Source: Christiangramia oceanisediminis
GTDB lineage: Bacteria > Bacteroidota > Bacteroidia > Flavobacteriales > Flavobacteriaceae
Direction: 5' to 3'
Length of the DNA stretch: 64,000 nt
Assembly: GCF_022570735.2 (NCBI RefSeq)
Contig: NZ_JANCNS010000003.1
Coordinates: 744,001 to 808,000, forward strand
The notes beneath the pieces were generated by a model. The model ran no database searches. It was not told the origin of the DNA and saw nothing but the letters and a program-made list of their open reading frames with translations. The translations under genes were made by a program, and so were the position numbers. Shown one piece after another: positions 55,576 to 63,254 of this stretch. Numbering within the stretch: the stretch's first letter is position 1; each line of letters begins with the position of its first letter.

Positions 55576-56595
55576 ATGGACAGACTTAAACCGTCATTAG
55601 TACGCCAGCTATTCGTATTGCTGCTTATTCTGTTTTTAACGGTTCTCATTTTTGTAGAATTACTGCCTTATCTCTCGGGGATTCTTGGTGCTATCACTCT
55701 TTACGTGCTGTTGAAAAAATGGATGAACAGGCTGGTTAGCAAAGGCTGGAAACCTCCACTCGCTGCAGCTCTCTTAATGACGCTTTCATTTGTTGGTATT
55801 CTGGTTCCCGTGATCCTGGTGGCGTTCATGCTAACTTCCAAAATTGGCAAAGCGGTATCAAATCTGGAACGGGTTCTCGCAGCCGTAAAGGAACAAATGA
55901 ATAATGTGGAGAATTATATAGGCTATGATGTAAGTTCCAGCATTGATACTTCTGCCGTAACCGGCTGGATCTCCACCAATTTACAAAGCCTGGCAGGCGG
56001 AACCTTCAATGCCATCATTGCCATAGGTATCATGTATTTTCTCTTGTATTATATGCTTACCAACCGACAATCCATGCGCGGTTCTATGCTTGAATATATA
56101 CCACTTGGGCAGGATAATCTGGAGATCATAGGAAAGGAAAGCAATCAACTTGTTAAATCAAATGCTCTTGGAATTCCATTGGTAGCTATTGTCCAGGGAG
56201 TCATAGCACTGATAGGATTTTTAATATTCGGCGTGCCGGATCCTTTTTTCTGGTTCGTGATCACCGCCATCGGGTCTATGATCCCGTTTATAGGAACAGC
56301 AATAGGCATCATTCCGGCCGCGATCTTATTGTTCGCCCAGGGAAATGACTGGCAGGGAGTTGCCATTATCATTTATGGTTTTGTAGTGGTAGGCTCTACA
56401 GATAATATCATCAGGTTATACGTACTGGAGAGGCTGGCGAGCGTACACCCGCTTATCACCCTGATCGGGGTGATCGTAGGGGTGCCGCTATTCGGATTTA
56501 TAGGGCTAATTTTCGGCCCCTTGTTAATTTCCCTCTTTCTATTAATTTTAAAGATCTATAAGAAGGAATACGGCAACGCCCAGGACAGATTATAA
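55576..56595 (+). CDS. AI-2E family transporter (PerM-like)
   Basis: 339 residues with about seven membrane helices, of which VLLLILFLTVLIFVELLPYLSGIL is the first pair. Family motifs are GAITLYVLLKKW, GVPDPFFWFVITAIGSMIPFIGTAIGIIPAAILL and the C-terminal VGVPLFGFIGLIFGPLLISL. Members include autoinducer-2 exporters and Na+/H+ antiporters, so the substrate is open. It precedes the DUF1232 gene by 19 bases, probably co-transcribed. Confidence 0.92.
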   Translation: MDRLKPSLVRQLFVLLLILFLTVLIFVELLPYLSGILGAITLYVLLKKWMNRLVSKGWKPPLAAALLMTLSFVGILVPVILVAFMLTSKIGKAVSNLERVLAAVKEQMNNVENYIGYDVSSSIDTSAVTGWISTNLQSLAGGTFNAIIAIGIMYFLLYYMLTNRQSMRGSMLEYIPLGQDNLEIIGKESNQLVKSNALGIPLVAIVQGVIALIGFLIFGVPDPFFWFVITAIGSMIPFIGTAIGIIPAAILLFAQGNDWQGVAIIIYGFVVVGSTDNIIRLYVLERLASVHPLITLIGVIVGVPLFGFIGLIFGPLLISLFLLILKIYKKEYGNAQDRL

Positions 56596-56614
56596 ACAAC
56601 CAAACTATTAGATT

Positions 56615-57025
56615 ATGTTCGGAAAAAAGAAAAAAGAAATCGACGAGGAATATGTCAAAGGTGAGATCACCAGGATCGATGACGACGATGTGCAGCTTGC
56701 GGTAAGAAACCAGGAGGAGATCGCAGAAAAGATCATCAATTCCAATATGCTGAAGAAGTATTCTGAACTGGGGAAAATAATGTTCGGAATGCTGAAGGAT
56801 TACCGAAAAGGCATTTACACAAAGGTCCCCTGGTTCACCATTGCGACCATCGCATTCGCCTTTTTATATATTCTGAATCCGCTGGACATTGTGCCCGATT
56901 TTATTCCGGGTCTGGGTTATATCGATGATTTCGCAGTACTTACTTTTGGCCTGCGATTTATAGAGTCTGATATTCACAGTTACCTCGACTGGAAGATCGA
57001 ACAGGCCGACGCCGAAAATGCATAA
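56615..57025 (+). CDS. YkvA family (DUF1232) membrane protein
   Basis: 136 residues. The DUF1232 core is clear: FTIATIAFAFLYILNPLDIVPDFIPGLGYIDDFAVL, with the conserved Pro-Leu-Asp and Asp-Asp pattern, followed by LRFIESDIHSYLDWK. A charged N-terminal region of about 60 residues precedes it. One or two membrane segments. Function unknown. Ends at a strong terminator shared with folD. Confidence 0.88.
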   Translation: MFGKKKKEIDEEYVKGEITRIDDDDVQLAVRNQEEIAEKIINSNMLKKYSELGKIMFGMLKDYRKGIYTKVPWFTIATIAFAFLYILNPLDIVPDFIPGLGYIDDFAVLTFGLRFIESDIHSYLDWKIEQADAENA

Positions 57026-57056
57026 AAAAAGGGATCATTTCGATCCCTTTTTTTAT
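57023..57056. terminator. Bidirectional terminator between DUF1232 gene and folD
   Basis: AAAAAAAGGGATC / GATCCCTTTTTTT with a 6-base loop between convergent genes. Confidence 0.9.
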
Positions 57057-57952
57057 TACTTAAGCTCTGAAGCTCTTTTTCTATGTCTTTCACGTGCCAG
57101 TAATGTGTTTTTTAACAACATCGACACCGTCATGGGCCCAACCCCTCCCGGAACAGGAGTGATATAAGAAGCCCTTTTACTTACATTATCGAAATCTACA
57201 TCTCCCTTGATTACATAGCCTCTTTCAGCATTCTCATCAGGAACCCTTGTAATCCCCACATCGATGATAACCGCATCATCCTTGATCATTTCACCTTTCA
57301 GAAAATCAGGAATTCCAACAGCGATAATGATAATATCGGCTTGAGAGGTTACCTGGGTGATATTCTTGGTAAACTCGTGAGTTAATGTAACCGTTGAGTT
57401 TCCAGGAAATCCGCTTCTCCCCATCAGGATGCTCATTGGCCTTCCTACGATATAACTTCTGCCAATCACCACGGTATGCTTCCCTTTGGTAGGAATATCA
57501 TATCGCTCTAACAGCTCAAGAATACCGAAGGGAGTCGCCGGAATAAAAGTGGTCATATCCAGGGCCATCTTCCCGAAGTTAGTAGGATGGAAACCGTCTA
57601 CATCCTTATCAGGATCTACGGCATTCAGAACTTTTTGAGTGTTGATCTGCGGAGGTAATGGCAATTGAACTATAAAACCATCGATATCATCATTCTGGTT
57701 CAGTTCTTCAATCTTATCCAGCAATTCCAGTTCGCTAATTGTATTGGGCAGTCTGTAAAGGGAAGACTCGAAGCCAACACGCTCACAGGCTTTCACTTTG
57801 GAGTTTACGTAAGTCATACTCGCTCCATCCTTTCCTACTATGATAGCAGCCAGATGCGGAACTTTCTCACCACGTTTTTTCATTTTGGCAACCTCGGCAG
57901 CAATTTCATCCTTGATGTCATTGCTCACCTTTTTACCGTCTAATATTGTCAT
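57056..57952 (-). CDS. folD: Bifunctional methylene-THF dehydrogenase / cyclohydrolase FolD
   Basis: Interconverts 5,10-methylene-THF and 10-formyl-THF in one-carbon metabolism. 298 residues with HLAAIIVGKDGASMTYVNSKVKAC (the catalytic Lys in YVNSKVKAC), GFIVQLPLPPQI, DKDVDGFHPTN, VVIGRSYIVGRPMS and the C-terminal TPVPGGVGPMTVSMLLKNT. Typical length. Upstream lies the small four-helix-bundle cassette and then ffh, all on the same strand. Confidence 0.97.
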   Translation of the reverse strand: MTILDGKKVSNDIKDEIAAEVAKMKKRGEKVPHLAAIIVGKDGASMTYVNSKVKACERVGFESSLYRLPNTISELELLDKIEELNQNDDIDGFIVQLPLPPQINTQKVLNAVDPDKDVDGFHPTNFGKMALDMTTFIPATPFGILELLERYDIPTKGKHTVVIGRSYIVGRPMSILMGRSGFPGNSTVTLTHEFTKNITQVTSQADIIIIAVGIPDFLKGEMIKDDAVIIDVGITRVPDENAERGYVIKGDVDFDNVSKRASYITPVPGGVGPMTVSMLLKNTLLARERHRKRASELK

Positions 57953-57964
57953 TATTTCAGTATT

Positions 57965-57989
57965 CAGTTGGCAGTTGCAGTTGGCAGTT
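57965..57989. repeat. CAGTTGG repeat, left flank of four-helix-bundle gene
   Basis: CAGTTGG CAGTTG CAGTTGG CAGTT in tandem, 6-7 base period, 13 bases before the folD start. CAGTTGGCAGTT here is the reverse complement, with one mismatch, of AACTGCCTACTG at 58378-58389 on the other side of the gene. Confidence 0.75.
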
Positions 57990-57990
57990 T

Positions 57991-58359
57991 TTATTGCTCA
58001 ACTCCAAATTTACCTGGGTTATTAATCATGAAATTTAAAAGCTTCCCTACTTCCTCACTTTTTTGATGTAACTTCTCAAACTCTTCGCTTGAAATATACC
58101 CGCATTCACTGGCAAAGTGCAACCAGCTTTGAGTTTCTGCATTTTCCGAATCACTGTCGCTTAACTTGCTTTTATAATGATTAGGATATGTACGCTTTCT
58201 ATATGCTTCAGCTATATTGGAACAAACCGATCTTGAACTTCTTCTAATCTGATCGGTTAAGCTATAAGTTTCTTCTTTTGGAAATGTTCTTGAAGTTTCA
58301 AAAATCATCATTGCTAGATCAAATGCATTCTGATAAGCCTTCAGAGATTTAAAACTCAT
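57991..58359 (-). CDS. Four helix bundle protein (S23 / 23S rRNA IVS-like)
   Basis: 122 residues of the S23-type four-helix-bundle family, known from ORFs within 23S rRNA intervening sequences and also scattered elsewhere in Bacteroidota. Motifs: LKAYQNAFDLAMMIFETSRTFPKEETYSLTDQIRRSSRSVCSNIAEAYRK and NAETQSWLHFASECGYIS. Molecular function is not known; related folds act as accessory proteins in diversity-generating retroelements, but no reverse transcriptase is here. The gene is bracketed by inverted CAGTTGG/CTGCC repeats and sits between ffh and folD, looking like an inserted cassette. Confidence 0.9.
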   Translation of the reverse strand: MSFKSLKAYQNAFDLAMMIFETSRTFPKEETYSLTDQIRRSSRSVCSNIAEAYRKRTYPNHYKSKLSDSDSENAETQSWLHFASECGYISSEEFEKLHQKSEEVGKLLNFMINNPGKFGVEQ

Positions 58360-58377
58360 ATTTTGACCGTTTAATTA

Positions 58378-58410
58378 AACTGCCTACTGGAACTGTTTAC
58401 TGCCCACTAG
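58378..58410. repeat. ACTGCC repeat, right flank of four-helix-bundle gene
   Basis: ACTGCCT, ACTGGA, ACTGTTT, ACTGCCC, ACTAG in tandem with a 6-7 base period, ending where the ffh stop codon begins. It is inverted relative to the left flank repeat. Confidence 0.7.
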
Positions 58411-59739
58411 TTATTTCATCCCCTTCATCATTTGCATCATTTTGCGGCCGCCGCCTCCCTGCATCATTTTCATCATTTTACCCATTTGATTGAATTGCTT
58501 CAATAACTGGTTAACTTCCTGAACAGAAGTTCCCGAACCTTTTGCAATTCTTTTCTTCCTGCTGGCATTAATGATCTTTGGCTCGCTTCGTTCACCTGGT
58601 GTCATGGAGTGAATGATCGCTTCGATACCTTTAAAAGCATCATCATCGATATCCACATCCTTCAGCATTTTACCTGCGCCGGGGATCATTCCAAGAAGAT
58701 CTTTCATAGATCCCATTTTCTTGATCTGTTGAAGCTGGTTCAGGAAATCATCGAATCCAAAAGCGTTTTTAGCGATCTTCTTCTGAAGTTTCCTGGCTTC
58801 CTCCTCGTCATACTGCTCCTGGGCACGTTCAACAAGGGACACAACATCTCCCATTCCCAGGATCCTGTCGGCCATACGAGACGGATAGAAAATATCGATC
58901 GCATCCATCTTTTCACCAGTACCAATGAACTTGATAGGCTTATTAACAACCGATTTGATCGAAATAGCCGCACCACCCCTGGTATCACCATCGAGTTTGG
59001 TAAGGATCACACCGTCAAAATTCAGGCGATCATTAAAGGCTTTTGCCGTGTTCACGGCATCCTGACCAGTCATCGAATCCACCACGAATAGCGTCTCATG
59101 AGGCTCGATCGCATCATGTATATTCTTGATCTCGGTCATCATCGCCTCATCCACCGCAAGTCTACCCGCGGTATCGATGATCACCACGTTGTGACCATTT
59201 TCCTTGGCGTGAGCGATCGCATTCTTAGAGATCGCAACCGGGTCCTGGTTTCCTTCCTCGGAATATACCTCAACGCCAACCTGCTCTCCAACTACATGCA
59301 ACTGGTTGATCGCCGCAGGACGGTAAACGTCACAAGCCACTAAAAGCGGCTTCTTTGTTTTCTTATTTTTCAGGAAATTTGCCAGTTTTCCAGAGAACGT
59401 GGTTTTACCACTACCCTGTAGACCGGACATTAAAATCACAGAGGGATTTCCGGAAAGATTGATCCCTTCAGCCTCTCCACCCATTAGCTGGGTAAGCTCG
59501 TCTTTCACAAGCTTCACCATTAACTGCCCGGGTTTCAGGGTTTTTAGAACGTCCTGTCCAAGAGCCCTTTCTTTCACCGTATTGGTAAAATCCTTGGCTA
59601 TCTTGTAGTTCACATCGGCATCTACCAGCGCGCGTCGCACCTCTTTCAGGCTTTCCGCAACATTGATCTCTGTAATCTGCCCATGCCCTTTCAGGACGTG
59701 AAAGGCATTATCTAACTTATCACTTAAATTATCAAACAT
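58411..59739 (-). CDS. ffh: Signal recognition particle protein Ffh
   Basis: GTPase that binds signal sequences and 4.5S RNA and delivers nascent membrane proteins to FtsY and SecYEG. 442 residues from the ATG at 59739 (MFDNLSDKLDNAF, the usual start); the frame is open upstream to 59787 but that extension lies in the promoter region. N domain, then G domain with GLQGSGKTTFSGKLA, DTAGRLAVDEAMM and TKLDGDTRGGAA, then the Met-rich M domain (MGKMMKMMQGGGGRKMMQMMKGMK). Confidence 0.97.
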   Translation of the reverse strand: MFDNLSDKLDNAFHVLKGHGQITEINVAESLKEVRRALVDADVNYKIAKDFTNTVKERALGQDVLKTLKPGQLMVKLVKDELTQLMGGEAEGINLSGNPSVILMSGLQGSGKTTFSGKLANFLKNKKTKKPLLVACDVYRPAAINQLHVVGEQVGVEVYSEEGNQDPVAISKNAIAHAKENGHNVVIIDTAGRLAVDEAMMTEIKNIHDAIEPHETLFVVDSMTGQDAVNTAKAFNDRLNFDGVILTKLDGDTRGGAAISIKSVVNKPIKFIGTGEKMDAIDIFYPSRMADRILGMGDVVSLVERAQEQYDEEEARKLQKKIAKNAFGFDDFLNQLQQIKKMGSMKDLLGMIPGAGKMLKDVDIDDDAFKGIEAIIHSMTPGERSEPKIINASRKKRIAKGSGTSVQEVNQLLKQFNQMGKMMKMMQGGGGRKMMQMMKGMK

Positions 59740-59765
59740 AATCTTTCCTGTAATTTTATAGTATT

Positions 59766-59778
59766 GCTGCCAGGCAGC
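59766..59778 (-). promoter_or_regulatory. Leader hairpin upstream of ffh
   Basis: GCTGCC-A-GGCAGC, a perfect 6-bp inverted repeat, lying right where the ffh transcript should begin (just downstream of the -7 box at 59785-59792). It could be a 5' stabilising hairpin or an operator. Confidence 0.4.
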
Positions 59779-59784
59779 GAGTTG

Positions 59785-59792
59785 CAAATTTA
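59785..59792 (-). promoter_or_regulatory. -7 element of the ffh promoter
   Basis: TAAATTTG on the - strand, exact TAnnTTTG match, about 46 bases before the ffh ATG. The -33 is weak. Confidence 0.45.
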
Positions 59793-59845
59793 ATGATTTG
59801 AAGCTGAAAGAGAAAGTTCAAAAATCAAAATTCTATTTCCCATTG

Positions 59846-59870
59846 GATGCCGAAACAAGTTCAGCATGAC
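59846..59870. repeat. Dispersed-type interrupted palindrome
   Basis: ATGCCGAA-ACAAG-TTCAGCAT (59847-59867), 8-base arms with one mismatch, flanked by G and GAC. From memory, similar ATGCTGAA...TTCAGCATGAC units recur in intergenic DNA of many Bacteroidota, but I cannot verify copy number here. Confidence 0.55.
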
Positions 59871-59892
59871 GAACTATCAAATTTCCTACTCC

Positions 59893-59920
59893 TAACTTCG
59901 TACTTCTAACTTCGTACTTC
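59893..59920. repeat. 14-bp tandem duplication downstream of argS
   Basis: TAACTTCGTACTTC occurs twice, back to back (59893-59906 and 59907-59920), after a degenerate third copy (TTTCCTACTCC). It ends four bases before the argS stop. TACTTCGTACTTC-like tandem repeats are, to my recollection, frequent in flavobacterial intergenic regions. Confidence 0.7.
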
Positions 59921-59923
59921 AGC

Positions 59924-61702
59924 TTACATTCTCTCCGGAACTTCGATTCCCAGCAATTTAAATCCTGATTTGATCACATTGGCCACTACCGCCGAAAGTT
60001 GAACCCTGAAAACTTTTTCGGCTTCGTCTTCCACTCCCAGGATCGGTACATTCTGATAGAACGAATTAAAAGATTTAACCAGTTCATAGGTATAATTTGC
60101 GATCAGGGCAGGAGAATGATTTTCGGCTGCCAGGCCTATGGTTTCCGGGAATAGCTGAATTTGCTTGATCAGTTCCTTCTCTTTTTCATGGAATTTGAAA
60201 TCTGTCGACAGGTCTGCCGAAGTATCAAAATCGGCTTTTCTCAGGATGGATTGTATCCTTGCGTAGGTATACTGAATAAAAGGCCCCGTATTCCCCTGGA
60301 AATCTACCGACTCTTCCGGGTTGAACAGAATTCGTTTTCTCGGATCCACCTTCAGAATATAATATTTAAGTGCACCCAGTCCAATGATTCGGTACAACTC
60401 TTCTTTTTCGGTTTCTGAATAGCCATCCAGCTTTCCTAATTCTTCTGAAATGCTTTTTGCGGTTTCAGCCATTTCCTTGATCAGATCATCGGCATCCACC
60501 ACAGTACCTTCACGGCTTTTCATCTTTCCGCTTGGCAGGTCTACCATTCCGTAGCTAAGGTGATATAAAGCGTCTGCCCAATCATAACCCAGTTTTTTCA
60601 GAATAAGGAAAAGAACCTTGAAATGATATTCCTGTTCATTTCCAACGGTATAAACCATCTGGTTGATATCAAAATCGGCAAATCGCTGTATGGCGGTACC
60701 AATATCCTGTGTCATATAGACCGCGGTTCCATCGCTTCGAAGCACGATCTTTTCATCCAGGCCTTCGTCGCTCAGGTCTATCCAAACGCTCCCGTCTTCT
60801 TTTTTAAAGAAAACCCCATCTTCAAGACCTTTCTGAACATTATCCTTTCCAAGAAGGTAAGTTTCGCTTTCGTAATAATTTTTGTCAAAATCTACACCCA
60901 GCGCATCGTAAGTCTTATCAAAACCATCATAAACCCACTGGTTCATAGTTGACCACAATTTCACGACCTCAGGATCGTTAGCTTCCCATTTTCTGAGCAT
61001 TTCCTGTGCCTCTACAAAAATTGGAGCTTCAGCCTTTGCCTCATCTTCAGATTTTCCTGCTTCCTGTAACTGGGCGATCTCTTTTTTATATTCCTGGTCG
61101 AACTTCACATAATAAATCCCAACCAGTTTATCTCCTTTGAGTCCTGTAGACTCAGGAGTTTCTCCATTTCCAAATTTCTGCCAGGCCACCATGGATTTAC
61201 AGATGTGTATTCCACGGTCGTTGATCACCTGCACCTTGTAAACTTCATTCCCCGCTGCTTTCAGAATTTCAGAAACCGAATAACCCAGCAGGTTATTTCT
61301 TATATGTCCTAAATGAAGCGGTTTATTGGTGTTAGGCGAAGAATACTCCACCATGATCCCGCTGGCATCACTTTGTGGAAGAAGGATCCCAAAATCCTCA
61401 CGCTCCCTGATTTCATTGAAGAATTCTATATAGTAATCATCACTGATAACAATGTTCAAAAAACCCTGCACCACATTAAATCTCGCAACTTCTTTAACTT
61501 CTTCCTGCAGGTAGTTCCCGATGGTCTCAGCCAATTTTGCGGGATTTGTTTTTACCTGTTTCAGCATAGGAAAAACCACCAGGGTTATATCTCCCTCAAA
61601 ATCCTTTCGAGTAGGTTGAAATTCAAAATTTTCGAGTTCTACATCATAGTGATTCTTGACAGCTTCTTTAACCCTGGATGCCAGATTTTTTTCGATATTC
61701 AT
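59924..61702 (-). CDS. argS: Arginyl-tRNA synthetase
   Basis: Charges tRNA-Arg in the cytosol. 592 residues: N-terminal Add1 domain (FEFQPTRKDFEGDITLVVFPML), the HIGH motif as PLHLGHIRN in SSPNTNKPLHLGH, the KMSKS counterpart SGKMKSREGTVV, and the C-terminal DALR anticodon-binding domain ending GFKLLGIEVPERM. Normal length. It is transcribed alone; the downstream gap to ffh holds several repeats rather than an obvious terminator. Confidence 0.97.
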   Translation of the reverse strand: MNIEKNLASRVKEAVKNHYDVELENFEFQPTRKDFEGDITLVVFPMLKQVKTNPAKLAETIGNYLQEEVKEVARFNVVQGFLNIVISDDYYIEFFNEIREREDFGILLPQSDASGIMVEYSSPNTNKPLHLGHIRNNLLGYSVSEILKAAGNEVYKVQVINDRGIHICKSMVAWQKFGNGETPESTGLKGDKLVGIYYVKFDQEYKKEIAQLQEAGKSEDEAKAEAPIFVEAQEMLRKWEANDPEVVKLWSTMNQWVYDGFDKTYDALGVDFDKNYYESETYLLGKDNVQKGLEDGVFFKKEDGSVWIDLSDEGLDEKIVLRSDGTAVYMTQDIGTAIQRFADFDINQMVYTVGNEQEYHFKVLFLILKKLGYDWADALYHLSYGMVDLPSGKMKSREGTVVDADDLIKEMAETAKSISEELGKLDGYSETEKEELYRIIGLGALKYYILKVDPRKRILFNPEESVDFQGNTGPFIQYTYARIQSILRKADFDTSADLSTDFKFHEKEKELIKQIQLFPETIGLAAENHSPALIANYTYELVKSFNSFYQNVPILGVEDEAEKVFRVQLSAVVANVIKSGFKLLGIEVPERM

Positions 61703-61744
61703 TATCCGTTGCTTTTTTTAGGCGATAATCAGTTAACAAGTGCG

Positions 61745-61752
61745 CAAAGATA
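61745..61752 (-). promoter_or_regulatory. -7 element of the argS promoter
   Basis: TATCTTTG on the - strand, exact TAnnTTTG, 42 bases before the argS ATG, with TTG at 61769-61771 (16-base spacing). Confidence 0.45.
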
Positions 61753-61814
61753 AAAAGAAATGAAGTTTCAAGCCCCAGGCTTTATGAGCAAATGCTTATA
61801 TTTAAGAAAAAAGA

Positions 61815-62240
61815 ATGCTACTGAACATATCTTATAACAGGCCTGCTATTTCTGAAAGGATCAATAACGAAGTAGGCAAGCCCTTCACCCTATTTGAGCG
61901 GGTAAAACTGAAAGGCACTGGATCCCCAAAATTACAGATCACCTCTTCAAGTATCGATATTCACAATCTACTGGTCCTGGACAACAATGCCAATGTTTGC
62001 AATGTAGAGATGAGAAACAGGGGCATCATCGTCATGTTTCGGTCTCTCCTGGAGACCTATGCGCTCATCATTCCCTATTTCAAACTGAATCTTTACAAGG
62101 GAAAAGCTGAGGAATACAGTATCTATATGGATCATTATTTTATTAAAGTGAAGGCCGATACGCCGGGCATCCATAAGTTCTTTAAAAAGATCCTTGATTA
62201 TAAAGCCGATAATGCACCAACCCAGATAGACGACCTTTGA
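61815..62240 (+). CDS. Hypothetical protein
   Basis: 141 residues, no signal peptide or membrane helix. The sequence has a beta-rich first half (SPKLQITSSSIDIHNLLVLDNNANVCNVEMR) and a second half with an aromatic helix (LLETYALIIPYFKLNLYKG) and a lysine-rich C-terminus. I do not recognise a family. It is divergent from argS with a near-consensus TATATTTA at 61797-61804 and lies 108 bases before marC. Confidence 0.7.
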   Translation: MLLNISYNRPAISERINNEVGKPFTLFERVKLKGTGSPKLQITSSSIDIHNLLVLDNNANVCNVEMRNRGIIVMFRSLLETYALIIPYFKLNLYKGKAEEYSIYMDHYFIKVKADTPGIHKFFKKILDYKADNAPTQIDDL

Positions 62241-62348
62241 TAAGGTTGATCTCACGGTAAGCCGAATTCATTGCTATTAAATAACCTAAATTTCATTTTC
62301 GGGTAATCCGCGCATTCGAAAGTTGCAGCAATTTTGCGGCAAAAACGA

Positions 62349-62981
62349 ATGGATCTATTTATTTATGTTTTCGCAGCGCTCTTCTCGGTGATCAATCCGC
62401 TTGGAACAGTACCTATTTTTGTTGGGCTTACAAAAGATGATTCAACAGCAGAGAAATCCAAAACCTCCATGCTTACGGCGATCAATATCTTTGTGATCCT
62501 GCTAATCAGTTTTTTCACGGGAAGATACATTCTGAATTTCTTTGGTATCAGCCTCGACTCTCTTAGGATCGCCGGCGGACTTATTATTGCCAGTTCGGGT
62601 TTTGCCCTGCTTACCGGATCTTTTGTAAAACATAAAGGAATGCACCGTCCCAAGGTTCAGGAAGATGTTCAGCAGCGGGAAGGCGTTTCACTCACTCCGT
62701 TAGCCATTCCAATGCTCGCAGGGCCCGGAAGCATCTCTTTTCTTATAGGTCTTTACCAGGAATACCAGTCCTGGAATGATAAATTGATTGCAGTATCGGC
62801 AATTTTCGGCGTATGCCTCGCAACATTCCTGGTTTTAAGAAGTTCACACTATATCGTTGGCATCCTTGGCGCATCTGGAATAAATGCCATCTCAAGGATC
62901 ATAGGGTTCATTGTTATCGCGATCGGGATCGAATATATCAGTTCTTCAGTACTAAATCTTATGGGTAAGATCTTGGGCTGA
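62349..62981 (+). CDS. marC: MarC family integral membrane protein
   Basis: 210 residues starting at MDLFIYVFAALFSVINPLG (ATG at 62349; a start five codons upstream is possible but less like the family). About six membrane helices. MarC/UPF0056 motifs: SVINPLGTVPIFVGLT, ILNFFGISLDSLRIAGGLIIASSGFALL, AIPMLAGPGSISFLIGL and ISRIIGFIVIAIGIEYI. Physiological role not established. It ends next to the convergent small membrane gene with no gap. Confidence 0.92.
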   Translation: MDLFIYVFAALFSVINPLGTVPIFVGLTKDDSTAEKSKTSMLTAINIFVILLISFFTGRYILNFFGISLDSLRIAGGLIIASSGFALLTGSFVKHKGMHRPKVQEDVQQREGVSLTPLAIPMLAGPGSISFLIGLYQEYQSWNDKLIAVSAIFGVCLATFLVLRSSHYIVGILGASGINAISRIIGFIVIAIGIEYISSSVLNLMGKILG

Positions 62982-63185
62982 TTAACGCTTTTTAAAAGCC
63001 ATACCGCCAAAAAGGGATAGAATTCCAAAAGCGATCATAGCATAGGATTGCGTGTTATCACCATGAGCCTCTACCTGGATAGGACCAGCATCAATGGCAA
63101 ATTCAGGAGTGATAAGAGTGTAAAGTCCGTAACCAACAAGTCCAACCCCAATGATCAGAAGAACGAATTTCAACACGTTATTCAT
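62982..63185 (-). CDS. Small two-helix membrane protein (DUF3185-like)
   Basis: 67 residues: helix VLKFVLLIIGVGLVGYGLYTLI, a short polar extracytoplasmic loop (PEFAIDAGPIQVEAHGDNTQ), helix YAMIAFGILSLFGGMAF and a basic KKR end. The G-rich first helix and layout recall DUF3185 proteins, but this is a weak match by eye. Its stop touches the marC stop. Likely inner membrane; function unknown. Confidence 0.65.
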   Translation of the reverse strand: MNNVLKFVLLIIGVGLVGYGLYTLITPEFAIDAGPIQVEAHGDNTQSYAMIAFGILSLFGGMAFKKR

Positions 63186-63254
63186 TTAATAAAGTTTTAT
63201 TAATCTGCGGTGAAAGTAGTGATTAAATTTCTAATTTAAGATCAAATCTTCGCA

